Shown piece after piece: positions 25,602 to 33,066 of a stretch of 55,678 nucleotides of DNA; positions within the stretch are counted from its first letter, which is position 1; every line of letters begins with the position of its first letter. The notes under the pieces were generated by a model that saw nothing but the letters and a program-made list of their open reading frames with translations, did not search any database and was not told where the DNA came from. The position numbers and the translations under genes are program-made. Location: assembly GCA_028291055.1 (NCBI GenBank), contig JAQGIP010000100.1, forward strand, positions 1 through 55,678, written 5' to 3'. This DNA comes from Caulobacter sp. (lineage in GTDB: Bacteria > Pseudomonadota > Alphaproteobacteria > Caulobacterales > Caulobacteraceae).

Positions 25602-25970
25602 GTGACCTGGAAGTACGACCAATCCACGGGCGATTTGTTCCACGACGGCAAGTTCGTGGGCACCGGATACAGCGGCGCGGGCCGCACGCTGGCCGAGGGC
25701 CGCAACAACGGCGCCCTGGAAGGCGCGTCGGCGCGCGGGCCCATCCCCTGCGGCAAGTGGAAGATCGCCGCGCCGCGCACCAGCAACACCACCGGCCCGG
25801 TGACCATGAACCTCGACCCGGTCGGGCATGACGCTCACGGCCGCACGCTGTTCCGCATCCACGGCGACAACCGCGAGGGCAACGCCTCGCATGGCTGCAT
25901 CATCCTGGCCCGCCCGCTGCGCGAGCTGATCGCCGGCAGCGGCGACGCCGACCTGGTCGTCGTGGCGTGA
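25602..25970 (+). CDS. Phage cell-wall enzyme, DUF2778/Tlde1-like with L,D-transpeptidase-type motif
   Basis: 122 residues, GTG start. TWKYDQSTGDLFHDGKFVGTGYSG and NNGALEGASARGPIPCGKWKI fit the Tlde1/DUF2778 pattern. The active-site stretch FRIHGDNREGNASHGCIIL has the His and Cys of the L,D-transpeptidase fold. It heads the lysis cassette (holin and spanins follow), so it is the best candidate for the peptidoglycan-attacking enzyme, although no conventional muramidase is present. No signal peptide, so holin-dependent release is expected. Confidence 0.82.
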   Translation: MTWKYDQSTGDLFHDGKFVGTGYSGAGRTLAEGRNNGALEGASARGPIPCGKWKIAAPRTSNTTGPVTMNLDPVGHDAHGRTLFRIHGDNREGNASHGCIILARPLRELIAGSGDADLVVVA

Positions 25971-26278
25971 ACCGGCTTCGCGACCTGATCGCCAAGGGCC
26001 ACGAATGGCTCGACAGCGGCGCCGGCAAAGCCGTGGTCGCGAAGGTCGAGGGCCAGTGGAATTCGGCCGGCAAGTTCTGGCGCGGCGGGTGGCGGTCCTC
26101 GGCCGGCTGGGCGCTGGTCGCCACGATCCTGGTCAACGGCGTCGTGCTGCCGCTGGCCCGCCTCTTCGGCTTTCATGGCGAGCCGCTCCCCTGGGGCGAG
26201 CTGGCGGCCTTCGTCGCCGCCCTGGTCGGCCTCGTCCACTACCGATCCCAAGACCTGAAGAACGGGGTGACGACGTGA
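25967..26278 (+). CDS. Putative holin
   Basis: 103 residues, GTG start overlapping the previous gene. An amphipathic N-terminus (LRDLIAKGHEWLDSGAGK) is followed by two hydrophobic segments (WALVATILVNGVVLPLARLF and LAAFVAALVGLVHYRS). This is the layout of small phage holins related to gene-transfer-agent holins. Its position between the cell-wall enzyme and the spanins supports membrane permeabilisation at lysis. Confidence 0.75.
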   Translation: MNRLRDLIAKGHEWLDSGAGKAVVAKVEGQWNSAGKFWRGGWRSSAGWALVATILVNGVVLPLARLFGFHGEPLPWGELAAFVAALVGLVHYRSQDLKNGVTT

Positions 26279-26817
26279 ATCCCTTCGCCATCGGCGGCCT
26301 TGTCGGACTGGTCGCGCTCCTTGCCTTCGCTGGCTGGGAGAAGCACCGCGCCGACCATTTGGACACGCTCGACAAGGCGCACCGACAGTGCGTCGCCTCG
26401 ATCACGCCGGGCGCCCGCGCCGAGCTGAACCCGGACAAGCTCTGCGACCAGGTCATCGCAGCCGACCACGGCGTCGCGGCCCGCGCGCGGATTTGCGACG
26501 GCTCCCTGGCCGCCAAGCCCGAGAACACCTTCGGCCTCCAGCAGGCCTGCTCGCTGCCCGTGAAGGCGGTCGTCGCCCAGCGCGACGCCGCCCGGGGCGA
26601 GCGCGACGACGCCACCTCCACCCTGGTCCGCGAACGGAGTGGCCATCAGGCCGCGCTCCGCCGCGCCCAGACCGCCGCCACCACTCAAGCCCAAAGGAAA
26701 GCCCGTGCGGATGCTGTCATCCAAGCTGCGCCCCGCGATGCTGATGGTCTCTCTGTCTGCGATGCTGACTGCATGCGGGCACGATGGGGCTCAGAAGCCG
26801 TCGCTGCGCCTCACTGA
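26275..26817 (+). CDS. Rz-like inner-membrane spanin
   Basis: 180 residues, GTG start. One N-terminal membrane helix (AIGGLVGLVALLAFAGW) is followed by a long periplasmic region with helical parts (VVAQRDAARGERDDATSTLVRERSGHQAALRRAQTAATTQAQRK), the usual i-spanin design. The outer-membrane spanin gene is nested out of frame in its 3' end. Several cysteines (QCVAS, LCDQV, RICDG, ACSLP) are unusual and may form disulphides. The family call rests on topology and context. Confidence 0.78.
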   Translation: MNPFAIGGLVGLVALLAFAGWEKHRADHLDTLDKAHRQCVASITPGARAELNPDKLCDQVIAADHGVAARARICDGSLAAKPENTFGLQQACSLPVKAVVAQRDAARGERDDATSTLVRERSGHQAALRRAQTAATTQAQRKARADAVIQAAPRDADGLSVCDADCMRARWGSEAVAAPH

Positions 26818-27058
26818 TCCCGACCCCGTCGTCCAGACCAAGACGGTCCGCGAGGTCATCTGCCCCGCGGACCTTTATCGTGAACTGCCCCCCGAGCCGC
26901 AGCCCGCGGCCGGCGCGGTGGTGCGCACCAACGACCAGGGCAGCGATTACTTGCAGGCCAAGATCGGCCGAGGCGACGCCGCCGTGCAGGTAATCGAAGA
27001 CACGAAGCGGGCCTGCACCGATGCGCAGTCCTACCTCCCGCCGCCGCCGGCCCAGTGA
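26711..27058 (+). CDS. Rz1-like outer-membrane lipoprotein spanin, overlapping rz
   Basis: 115 residues from the ATG at 26711, in a different frame from the i-spanin gene and overlapping its last 107 bases. Lipoprotein signal LMVSLSAMLTAC with a clear lipobox. The mature chain is Pro-rich near the end (SYLPPPPAQ) and in REL-PPEPQPAAG, typical for Rz1. The two proteins would join across the periplasm to fuse the membranes at lysis. Confidence 0.8.
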   Translation: MLSSKLRPAMLMVSLSAMLTACGHDGAQKPSLRLTDPDPVVQTKTVREVICPADLYRELPPEPQPAAGAVVRTNDQGSDYLQAKIGRGDAAVQVIEDTKRACTDAQSYLPPPPAQ

Positions 27059-27273
27059 CCGACGTGCTCGATCAAGCCCAGCAGGTGGAGGAGGCCGAAC
27101 GCGAGGCCTCCATCGCGCTCGCCGTCGCCCCGCTGAAGGGCGAGGGCTCGGCGGATTGCGGCGGCTGCGGTGACCCCATTGAGGCCCTGCGCCGGGCGGC
27201 CATGCCGTCGGCCAGGCGCTGCGCTGAATGCCAAGCTGCCCGCGAGCGCCGGGCGCGTGAGTTCCGGAGCTGA
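27055..27273 (+). CDS. TraR/DksA-type zinc-finger protein
   Basis: 72 residues, GTG start. A helical N-terminus (DVLDQAQQVEEAEREASIA) leads to a C4 zinc finger CGGCGDPIEALRRAAMPSARRCAECQ, the TraR/DksA pattern. Such proteins bind the RNA polymerase secondary channel, so it may tune transcription in late infection. Mu-like phages often carry one near the terminase genes. Confidence 0.85.
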   Translation: MTDVLDQAQQVEEAEREASIALAVAPLKGEGSADCGGCGDPIEALRRAAMPSARRCAECQAARERRAREFRS

Positions 27274-27275
27274 GT

Positions 27276-27638
27276 GTGGACACCCTGTTGAAGTATTGGC
27301 CGGTCCTGCTGGTCATCCTGAACGGCCTCGCGGCTTGGGCGGCCTGGTCCCTCAGCCAAGCGGTCAAGGGAGAGATCGCCGTGGCCGTCGCCAAGCTGGA
27401 GAAGGCCGACAAAAGCCTGGAAGGCGACGTGGCCGCCGTTGAGACCCGGACCACGCGCATCGAAGGCCGGATGGACAACGTCGAGAAGGACATCCTCGAC
27501 CTTCCGACCAAGGCCGACATCGCCCGCGTGGAGGGGCAGGTGAAATCCGTGGGTGACGCCGTAGCGGGCGCCGCTGACGGGGTGAAGCGTCTGGAAGGCT
27601 ACTTCCTGCATCGCGGCGTCGAGTCGGTGAACGCATGA
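27276..27638 (+). CDS. DUF2730-type membrane/coiled-coil protein
   Basis: 120 residues. N-terminal membrane helix (WPVLLVILNGLAAWAAWSL) followed by a long coiled coil (AVAKLEKADKSLEGDVAAVETRTTRIEGRMDNVEKDI) as in DUF2730 (Mu gp25-like) proteins. Found upstream of terminase in Mu-type phages; molecular role unknown. Overlaps the next gene by four bases. GTG start. Confidence 0.78.
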   Translation: MDTLLKYWPVLLVILNGLAAWAAWSLSQAVKGEIAVAVAKLEKADKSLEGDVAAVETRTTRIEGRMDNVEKDILDLPTKADIARVEGQVKSVGDAVAGAADGVKRLEGYFLHRGVESVNA

Positions 27639-27931
27639 GCTACCGCGACCATTTCGTGCAGCACTTGAGGCTGACCGTCCTGCGGCTGTTGGAGGTGGCG
27701 CCCAGCTGCCGCGCCAACGACAGCCTGCTGCGCGACGCGGCCGAGGGCTACGGCCTGTCGGCCACGCGCGACCAGGTGCGCACCGAAATCACCTGGCTCA
27801 ACGAGCAGGGCCTCGTGACGACCGAGGAATTGGGCAGCCTGTTGCTGGCCACCCTGACCTCGCGCGGCGACGACGTCGCCAAGGGCCGGGCCACGGCCCC
27901 GGGTGTCCAGCGTCCCTCGCCGGGAGGCTGA
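27635..27931 (+). CDS. Mu gp26-like winged-helix protein
   Basis: 98 residues. RLTVLRLLEVAPSCRANDSLLRDAAEGYGLSATRDQVRTEITWLNEQGLV is a winged-helix pattern shared by small proteins found before the terminase small subunit in Mu-like phages. It may help DNA recognition in packaging. Low-complexity Pro/Gly C-terminus. Confidence 0.7.
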   Translation: MSYRDHFVQHLRLTVLRLLEVAPSCRANDSLLRDAAEGYGLSATRDQVRTEITWLNEQGLVTTEELGSLLLATLTSRGDDVAKGRATAPGVQRPSPGG

Positions 27932-27933
27932 GG

Positions 27934-28482
27934 ATGGCCGGCCGTTCCAAAGTCTATGACCTCGACCCGGCGATGCGGGCCGAGCTGGACCGCCTTCTGC
28001 GGGACCGGCGCTGGACGCTCGACCAGATCGTCGAGCACCTCGCCGGCCTGACCGAAGGGCCGGTCCCGTCGCGCAGTTCGATCGGCCGCTACAAACAGGA
28101 CATCGATCAGGTCGCCGAGCAGATGACCCGCCAGAGGGAGATCGCCTCAGCCATCGTCTCGAAGTTCGGCGACCAGCCCGACAACCAGGTGGCGCGCCTG
28201 AACCTGGAGCTGCTGCACGGCGTGCTCTTCCGGATCGTGACCTCGGTCGGCGAGGACGGCGACACCGTGAGCCTATCGGCGAAGGAGGCGCAGCTGCTCG
28301 CCGACGCCGCCAACCGCCTAGCGTCCGCCGAGAAGACCAACGAAGAGCGGACCGTCAAGCTGAAGGCCGAGATGGCGAAGCAGGCCCTGGCCGCCGTGGA
28401 CAGGGTTGCCAAGCGTGAGGGCGGCCTCAGCCGCGCCACCGTGGACACGATCAAGGCCGAGATCCTCGGAGTTGGCGCGTAA
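27934..28482 (+). CDS. Terminase small subunit (Mu gp27, DUF3486)
   Basis: 182 residues. GRSKVYDLDPAMRAELDRLLRDRRWTLDQIVEHLA with PSRSSIGRYKQDID is the DUF3486 N-terminal helix-turn-helix, which recognises the packaging initiation site. Helical oligomerisation parts follow. It precedes the large subunit gene with a one-base overlap. Confidence 0.9.
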   Translation: MAGRSKVYDLDPAMRAELDRLLRDRRWTLDQIVEHLAGLTEGPVPSRSSIGRYKQDIDQVAEQMTRQREIASAIVSKFGDQPDNQVARLNLELLHGVLFRIVTSVGEDGDTVSLSAKEAQLLADAANRLASAEKTNEERTVKLKAEMAKQALAAVDRVAKREGGLSRATVDTIKAEILGVGA

Positions 28483-30152
28483 TGGCCTTCGACGGCGTCC
28501 CGATCACTGAAGAGGAATGGGCCAAGCATCGCCGGGAGGCCATGCAGAGCCTGCCGGCGCAGCTGGTGGGCAAGGCATTGCCCGATATCCTGATGCCCTC
28601 GCAGAAGGCCTTGCTGCGCGCCACGGCCACCAACCAGCTGGTGGTCTCCGACAAGAGCCGGCGGATCGGCTTCACCTGGGCGGTTGGCGCCGACGCCGTG
28701 CTGACGGCCGGCGCGGCCAAATCGGCCCGGGGCATGGACGTCCTCTACATCGGCTACAACCTCGATATGGCGCGCGAGTTCGTCGACGTGTGCGCCATGT
28801 GGGCCAAGGCCTTCATGCCGGCCAGCACCGAGGTCGGCGAGTTCCTCTTCCAGGATCAGATGCAGGGGGAGCCGGACAAGCACATCCAGGCTTTCCGCAT
28901 CGCCTTCGCCTCCGGCTATGAGATCGTGGCGCTGTCCAGCCGGCCCCGCTCGCTGCGCGGCCGCCAGGGCTATGTCATCCTTGATGAGTTCGCCTTCCAC
29001 GATGGGCCCGAGGACCTGCTGAAGGCGGCGATGGCGCTCCTGATCTGGGGCGGCAAGGTCCTGGTGATCTCCACCCACAACGGCGTCGATAACCCGTTCA
29101 ACCTCCTGATCAACGAGGTGCGGGCCGGCAAGCGCCCGGGCGCGGTCGTCAGATGTACTTTCGACCAGGCGCTAGAGGAGGGGCTCTTCCAGCGCATCTG
29201 CCTGGTGCGTGGCCTGGAGTGGTCCCCGGAGGCCGAAGCCGAGTTCCGCACCGGCATCCGCGCCAACCTCGGCTCCCATGCCGCCGAGGAACTCGACTGC
29301 ATCCCCAGCCAGGGTTCGGGCGTCTACTTGGCCCGCGCACTGATCGAAGCTTGCGCCACTTCGCCGGGGCCGGTGCTCAGGTTGACCTGTCCGCCCGGGT
29401 TCGAGCTGAAGCCGGATGTTGAGCGGCGGTCGTATGTCGATGCGTGGCTTGAGCAGAACGTCGAGCCCGAGCTGAAGAAGTTGGACAAGGGCCTACGCCA
29501 CTACTTCGGCGAAGACTTCGCCCTGACCGGCGACGTGTCCGCCTACGTGCCCCTTTGCATCGAGCGGAACCTGACCCGCCGCGTGCCCTTCGTGATCGAG
29601 ATGCGGAACGTCCCGCACGAACAGCAAAAGCAGGTGGTCTTCTACACCACCGAACGGCTGCCCCGGTTCTCCGGCGGCAAGTGCGACGCAACCGGCAACG
29701 GGTCCTTCCTTGCCCAGGTCACCATGCAGAAGTTCGGCGCCAGCCGGATCGAAGAGGTGAAGCTTTCTCAGGCCTGGTACCTCGAACACATGCCGCGACT
29801 GCAGGCGGCCTTCATCGACCGCACGTTGGCCATCCTGCTGGACGCCGACCACGTGGACGATCTGCGGCAGATCAAGCTGATCCGTGGCGTTCCCATGGTG
29901 CCAAAGGATGCGCGCAGCAAAGGGTCCGATGGCCTCGACCGCCACGGCGACTTCGCGGTCGCCCTGGCCCTGGCCTGGGCTGCGAGCTGCGGCAACGCGG
30001 CGGAGTACGCCTACACCTCGGTGATGCCGGTGAACCGCATGTCCGGCGGCACGGGCGAGGCCGACGACTTCTCGGACCGCTATGGCGGCCGCTTCAACAC
30101 CAATTCCGGCGGGCCGCTCGCCGCCCAGCTCCGCACGGGGAAATCCTACTGA
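28482..30152 (+). CDS. Terminase large subunit (Mu gp28)
   Basis: 556-residue packaging motor and nuclease. Walker A-like SDKSRRIGFTWA, Walker B GYVILDEFAF and coupling motif VISTHNG form the ATPase. The C-terminal nuclease half has acidic residues in FALTGDVSAY, DATGNGSF and LLDADHVDD. The C-terminus (SDGLDRHGDFAVALALAWAA) is typical of gp28. Mu-type headful packaging starts inside the left phage end. Confidence 0.94.
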   Translation: MAFDGVPITEEEWAKHRREAMQSLPAQLVGKALPDILMPSQKALLRATATNQLVVSDKSRRIGFTWAVGADAVLTAGAAKSARGMDVLYIGYNLDMAREFVDVCAMWAKAFMPASTEVGEFLFQDQMQGEPDKHIQAFRIAFASGYEIVALSSRPRSLRGRQGYVILDEFAFHDGPEDLLKAAMALLIWGGKVLVISTHNGVDNPFNLLINEVRAGKRPGAVVRCTFDQALEEGLFQRICLVRGLEWSPEAEAEFRTGIRANLGSHAAEELDCIPSQGSGVYLARALIEACATSPGPVLRLTCPPGFELKPDVERRSYVDAWLEQNVEPELKKLDKGLRHYFGEDFALTGDVSAYVPLCIERNLTRRVPFVIEMRNVPHEQQKQVVFYTTERLPRFSGGKCDATGNGSFLAQVTMQKFGASRIEEVKLSQAWYLEHMPRLQAAFIDRTLAILLDADHVDDLRQIKLIRGVPMVPKDARSKGSDGLDRHGDFAVALALAWAASCGNAAEYAYTSVMPVNRMSGGTGEADDFSDRYGGRFNTNSGGPLAAQLRTGKSY

Positions 30153-31855
30153 TGGCTAGGCCCCCGCTGGTCGACCACCTCGGCCGCCCGCTCGACGCTT
30201 CGATCCTGAAGCAGGACCTCGCGGCGCCTACACTCGGCGGCGTGCGCTCGGTCGTGACCGGCCACCCGGCCGACGGCCTGACGCCGGCGCGTCTGGCGCA
30301 AATCCTGCGCGGTGCTGAGAACAACGATCCGCTGGCCTACCTGGAGATGGCCGAGCAGCTCGAGGAGAAGTACCCGCACTACATGGGGGTGCTCACCCAG
30401 CGGAAGAACGCGGTGGCCGGCTTGGAGATCACGGTCGAGCCGGGCGGCGACGACGCCGAGTCCCTGGCCATCTCCAAATTCGTCGAGGACTGGGTCAAGC
30501 GCGACGAGCTGCAGGATGAACTGCTCGACCTACTCGACGCCGTGGGCAAGGGCTTCTCGGTGACCCAGATCATCTGGGAAACCAGCGCGCTTCAGTGGGT
30601 CCCCGACAAGCTCGACCTCGTGCCCGCCACCTGGATCACCTTCGACCACGCGGACGGCAAGACGCCGTTGCTGCTGCGCGACGACGGCACGCGCACGCCG
30701 CTAGACCCGTTCAAGTTCGTGTTCCACCAGCACAAAGCCAAATCCGGCTTGCCGATCCGCGGGGGGCTGGCCCGCCCGGTGGCGTGGGCCTGGCTGTTCC
30801 AGTCGATGAGCTGGAAAGACTGGTTGGCCTTCGCCGAGGTCTATGGACTGCCGCTTCGCGTCGGCCGCTACGAGAACGGCGAGTCGCCGGAGAACATCTC
30901 CCTGTTGATGCGGGCCGTGGCCGGCGTCAGTTCGGACGCTGCGGCGGTGTTCCCCAAGTCGATGGACATCGAGTTCATCAGCGGCCAGAGCAGCGGGGCC
31001 GGCGATGGCATCTTCCAGCGGCTCTGCGAGTATTCGGACAAGGCGACCAGCAAGGTCGTCGTGGGCCAAACTGCGACCACGGACGCGGAGACCGGCGGCC
31101 TCGGCTCGGGCAAGGAGCACGGCGAGGTTCGCGCCGATCTGCGCGACAGCGACGCCCGCCGGCTGGCGGCGACGATCAACCGCCAAGTCGTCAGGCCGAT
31201 GGTGGACCTCAACTTCGGTCCACAGGCGAAGTACCCCCGCGTCCGCGTCGGCGTGGCCGAGAGCGTGGACGTCAAGGCCCTGGCTGAGGCACTGAGCAGC
31301 GTGGTCCCGCTCGGCCTCAAGGTCAGCGCCCGCGAGGTCCGGGGCAAGATGGGGTTGAGCGAACCGGCGGCCGGCGAGGAGGTCCTGGGCCCGACCGCAC
31401 CGCCCCGGATCGATGTCACGGAAGGGCCCGGCGCCAAGCCCCCAGGAAGCCCGCCCAAGGCGGCCAACGATCCCGGGGCCGCTCCCACCGCCCCCGACGA
31501 CCCCGCGAACGGCCTCTCAGGCCTCTCAAAGCCTCTTGCGGGCCAGGGAAAACCCGAGGGCCGCGCGGCAGCCGCGATCCTCGCCGCCCTTGCCGGGATG
31601 ACCACGCCGGAAGACGCCATCGACCGTCTGAGCACCGAGGCGCTCGGCGGTTGGGAGCCGATGATGACGGCGCTACTCGATCCGGTGCAGGCCGTGCTGG
31701 CCGACTGCTCCAGCCTCGAAGAGTTCCGCGACAGGCTCTCGGGCGCGATCCGCACCATGCAGACCGACGCTTTGGCCGACGCCCTGGCCCGGGCCGGCTT
31801 CAACGCCCGCCTGGCCGGAATCGCCGGCGTCGCCATCCAACCTCAGGAGACCTGA
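30152..31855 (+). CDS. Portal protein (Mu gp29, DUF935)
   Basis: 567 residues forming the dodecameric DNA gate of the head. Family features: GHPADGLTPARLAQILRGAENNDPLAYLEMAEQLEEKYPHYMGVLTQRKNAV near the N-terminus, GKGFSVTQIIWE, and the long helix region GQTATTDAETGGLGSGKEHGEVRADL. The C-terminal ~120 residues are Pro/Ala-rich then helical. It starts at the ATG 30152, overlapping the terminase stop by one base. Confidence 0.93.
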   Translation: MARPPLVDHLGRPLDASILKQDLAAPTLGGVRSVVTGHPADGLTPARLAQILRGAENNDPLAYLEMAEQLEEKYPHYMGVLTQRKNAVAGLEITVEPGGDDAESLAISKFVEDWVKRDELQDELLDLLDAVGKGFSVTQIIWETSALQWVPDKLDLVPATWITFDHADGKTPLLLRDDGTRTPLDPFKFVFHQHKAKSGLPIRGGLARPVAWAWLFQSMSWKDWLAFAEVYGLPLRVGRYENGESPENISLLMRAVAGVSSDAAAVFPKSMDIEFISGQSSGAGDGIFQRLCEYSDKATSKVVVGQTATTDAETGGLGSGKEHGEVRADLRDSDARRLAATINRQVVRPMVDLNFGPQAKYPRVRVGVAESVDVKALAEALSSVVPLGLKVSAREVRGKMGLSEPAAGEEVLGPTAPPRIDVTEGPGAKPPGSPPKAANDPGAAPTAPDDPANGLSGLSKPLAGQGKPEGRAAAAILAALAGMTTPEDAIDRLSTEALGGWEPMMTALLDPVQAVLADCSSLEEFRDRLSGAIRTMQTDALADALARAGFNARLAGIAGVAIQPQET

Positions 31856-31859
31856 CCTC

Positions 31860-32177
31860 GTGTTCGCCATCATCACCCAACCTGGGCCCACGCCGTGGAC
31901 CAGGCTGACCAAGGGCTTCGCAGTGCAGATCACCGCGCCGCCGAAGAGCGGCGCGGCGTCCAGCGTCACAGCGCGCATGCAGCGCTCGACCGTCGGGCCG
32001 AATGCCGACGGCACCGGCGGCAACCCCGCGCCGGTCGGGCCGGTGATCACGGGCGACCCGGCGCAGCTGGAGCCCTTCTGCTTCGAGGAGCCGGCGAGTG
32101 TCGGCTTCTGGCGCATGGTGGTCACCGATCTGGTGGGCGGCGGCGTCGCGATCAGCATCGACGGCGAGGCGGTCTGA
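31860..32177 (+). CDS. Virion-surface-like cassette protein 1, unknown
   Basis: 105 residues, GTG start. Beta-rich and Gly/Pro-rich (GFAVQITAPPKSGAASSVTARMQRS, FWRMVVTDLVGGGVAISIDGEAV), with no signal peptide. First of four genes inserted between portal and MuF genes, a place where Mu has none. Likely a small virion decoration or fibre component; inference from context only. Confidence 0.55.
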   Translation: MFAIITQPGPTPWTRLTKGFAVQITAPPKSGAASSVTARMQRSTVGPNADGTGGNPAPVGPVITGDPAQLEPFCFEEPASVGFWRMVVTDLVGGGVAISIDGEAV

Positions 32178-32443
32178 TGAGGGATAGCTTCGTTAGTCAG
32201 CCGGACGGCAGCCTGTATCGGGGAGGTCTCTATCGCCCACGGGTCGAAGCTACCGGCAGCGGCCCAGGAGATGCGGCCACCGTGGCCTTCAACGACACAC
32301 TGACCATGCTCGGCGTGAACAACGTCCAGGACGCGATCGTCCTCATCTGCACAGCCCTAGGCGGGGCCCCTGGCCCCGGCCCGACGGGCAGCGCGCTCGA
32401 CTTCACCCTTTCCAGCAATTCCGGCCTTCTTGGAGCCCTCTGA
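32177..32443 (+). CDS. Virion-surface-like cassette protein 2, unknown
   Basis: 88 residues. TLTMLGVNNVQDAIVLICTALG resembles the short helix repeat often seen in phage tail-fibre and collar proteins (NVQxAI). The remainder is Gly/Pro-rich. One-base overlap with the previous gene. Confidence 0.5.
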   Translation: MRDSFVSQPDGSLYRGGLYRPRVEATGSGPGDAATVAFNDTLTMLGVNNVQDAIVLICTALGGAPGPGPTGSALDFTLSSNSGLLGAL

Positions 32444-32446
32444 CCT

Positions 32447-33064
32447 ATGAGCCTCAACGTAACTCCCGGCGCTGCCGGCACTGCCCTCCGGTCGGACGTG
32501 ATCGGCGGCGAGCATGTAGTCCATCACCGCGACTACGACCGCGCGGATGTTCTTGCGGCCCTGGCCCTGATTGCGTCCGACGCCCACCTCGTCGCAGCGA
32601 TCGCCGGGCTCGCTTCCATCGATGGCCACGTCGACGGCCTGGAGGGGTCGGCCTCCGCGATCCTGGCCGCCCTGCAAGGCAACCTGACCGTGGTCGCCGC
32701 CGCCACCGGTCTTCCGGTGACCGCGCCACCGCCCGCCTCGGCAACGGTGACCATCCTAGCGACGACGTCGCTCTCCGGCGCGCTGCAGGTGGACGGCAAG
32801 CTGGCGGGCATAATCATCCCTGCAGCTTGGACCGCGGCGGCGATCACCTTCGCTGCCTCTCCGGACGGCGTGACCTACTACGACGTCTACGACGCCGGGA
32901 TTGAGCGCACGATCGCCCCCGCCTCCGTGGTGGCCAGCCACTTCATCGCGCTGCCCCTCAGCGATTGGGTCGGCGTCAAGTACGTCAAGGTCCGCTCCGG
33001 GCTCGGCGGGGCCGTGGTGGCCCAAGCGGCCGACCGCGTGATCACCCTAGTCAAGGCCGGCTAG
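32447..33064 (+). CDS. Virion-surface-like beta-sandwich protein, cassette protein 3
   Basis: 205 residues. An N-terminal helical part (ALALIASDAHLVAAIAGLASIDGHVDGLEGSASAILAAL) leads into a beta-sandwich-like domain: LSGALQVDGKLAGIIIPAAWTAAAITFAASPDGVTYYDVYD and VKYVKVRSG. Comparable domains occur in phage fibre and head-decoration proteins. It precedes the SGNH-like gene and may act with it. No family name can be given with confidence. Confidence 0.55.
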   Translation: MSLNVTPGAAGTALRSDVIGGEHVVHHRDYDRADVLAALALIASDAHLVAAIAGLASIDGHVDGLEGSASAILAALQGNLTVVAAATGLPVTAPPPASATVTILATTSLSGALQVDGKLAGIIIPAAWTAAAITFAASPDGVTYYDVYDAGIERTIAPASVVASHFIALPLSDWVGVKYVKVRSGLGGAVVAQAADRVITLVKAG

Positions 33065-33066
33065 TC

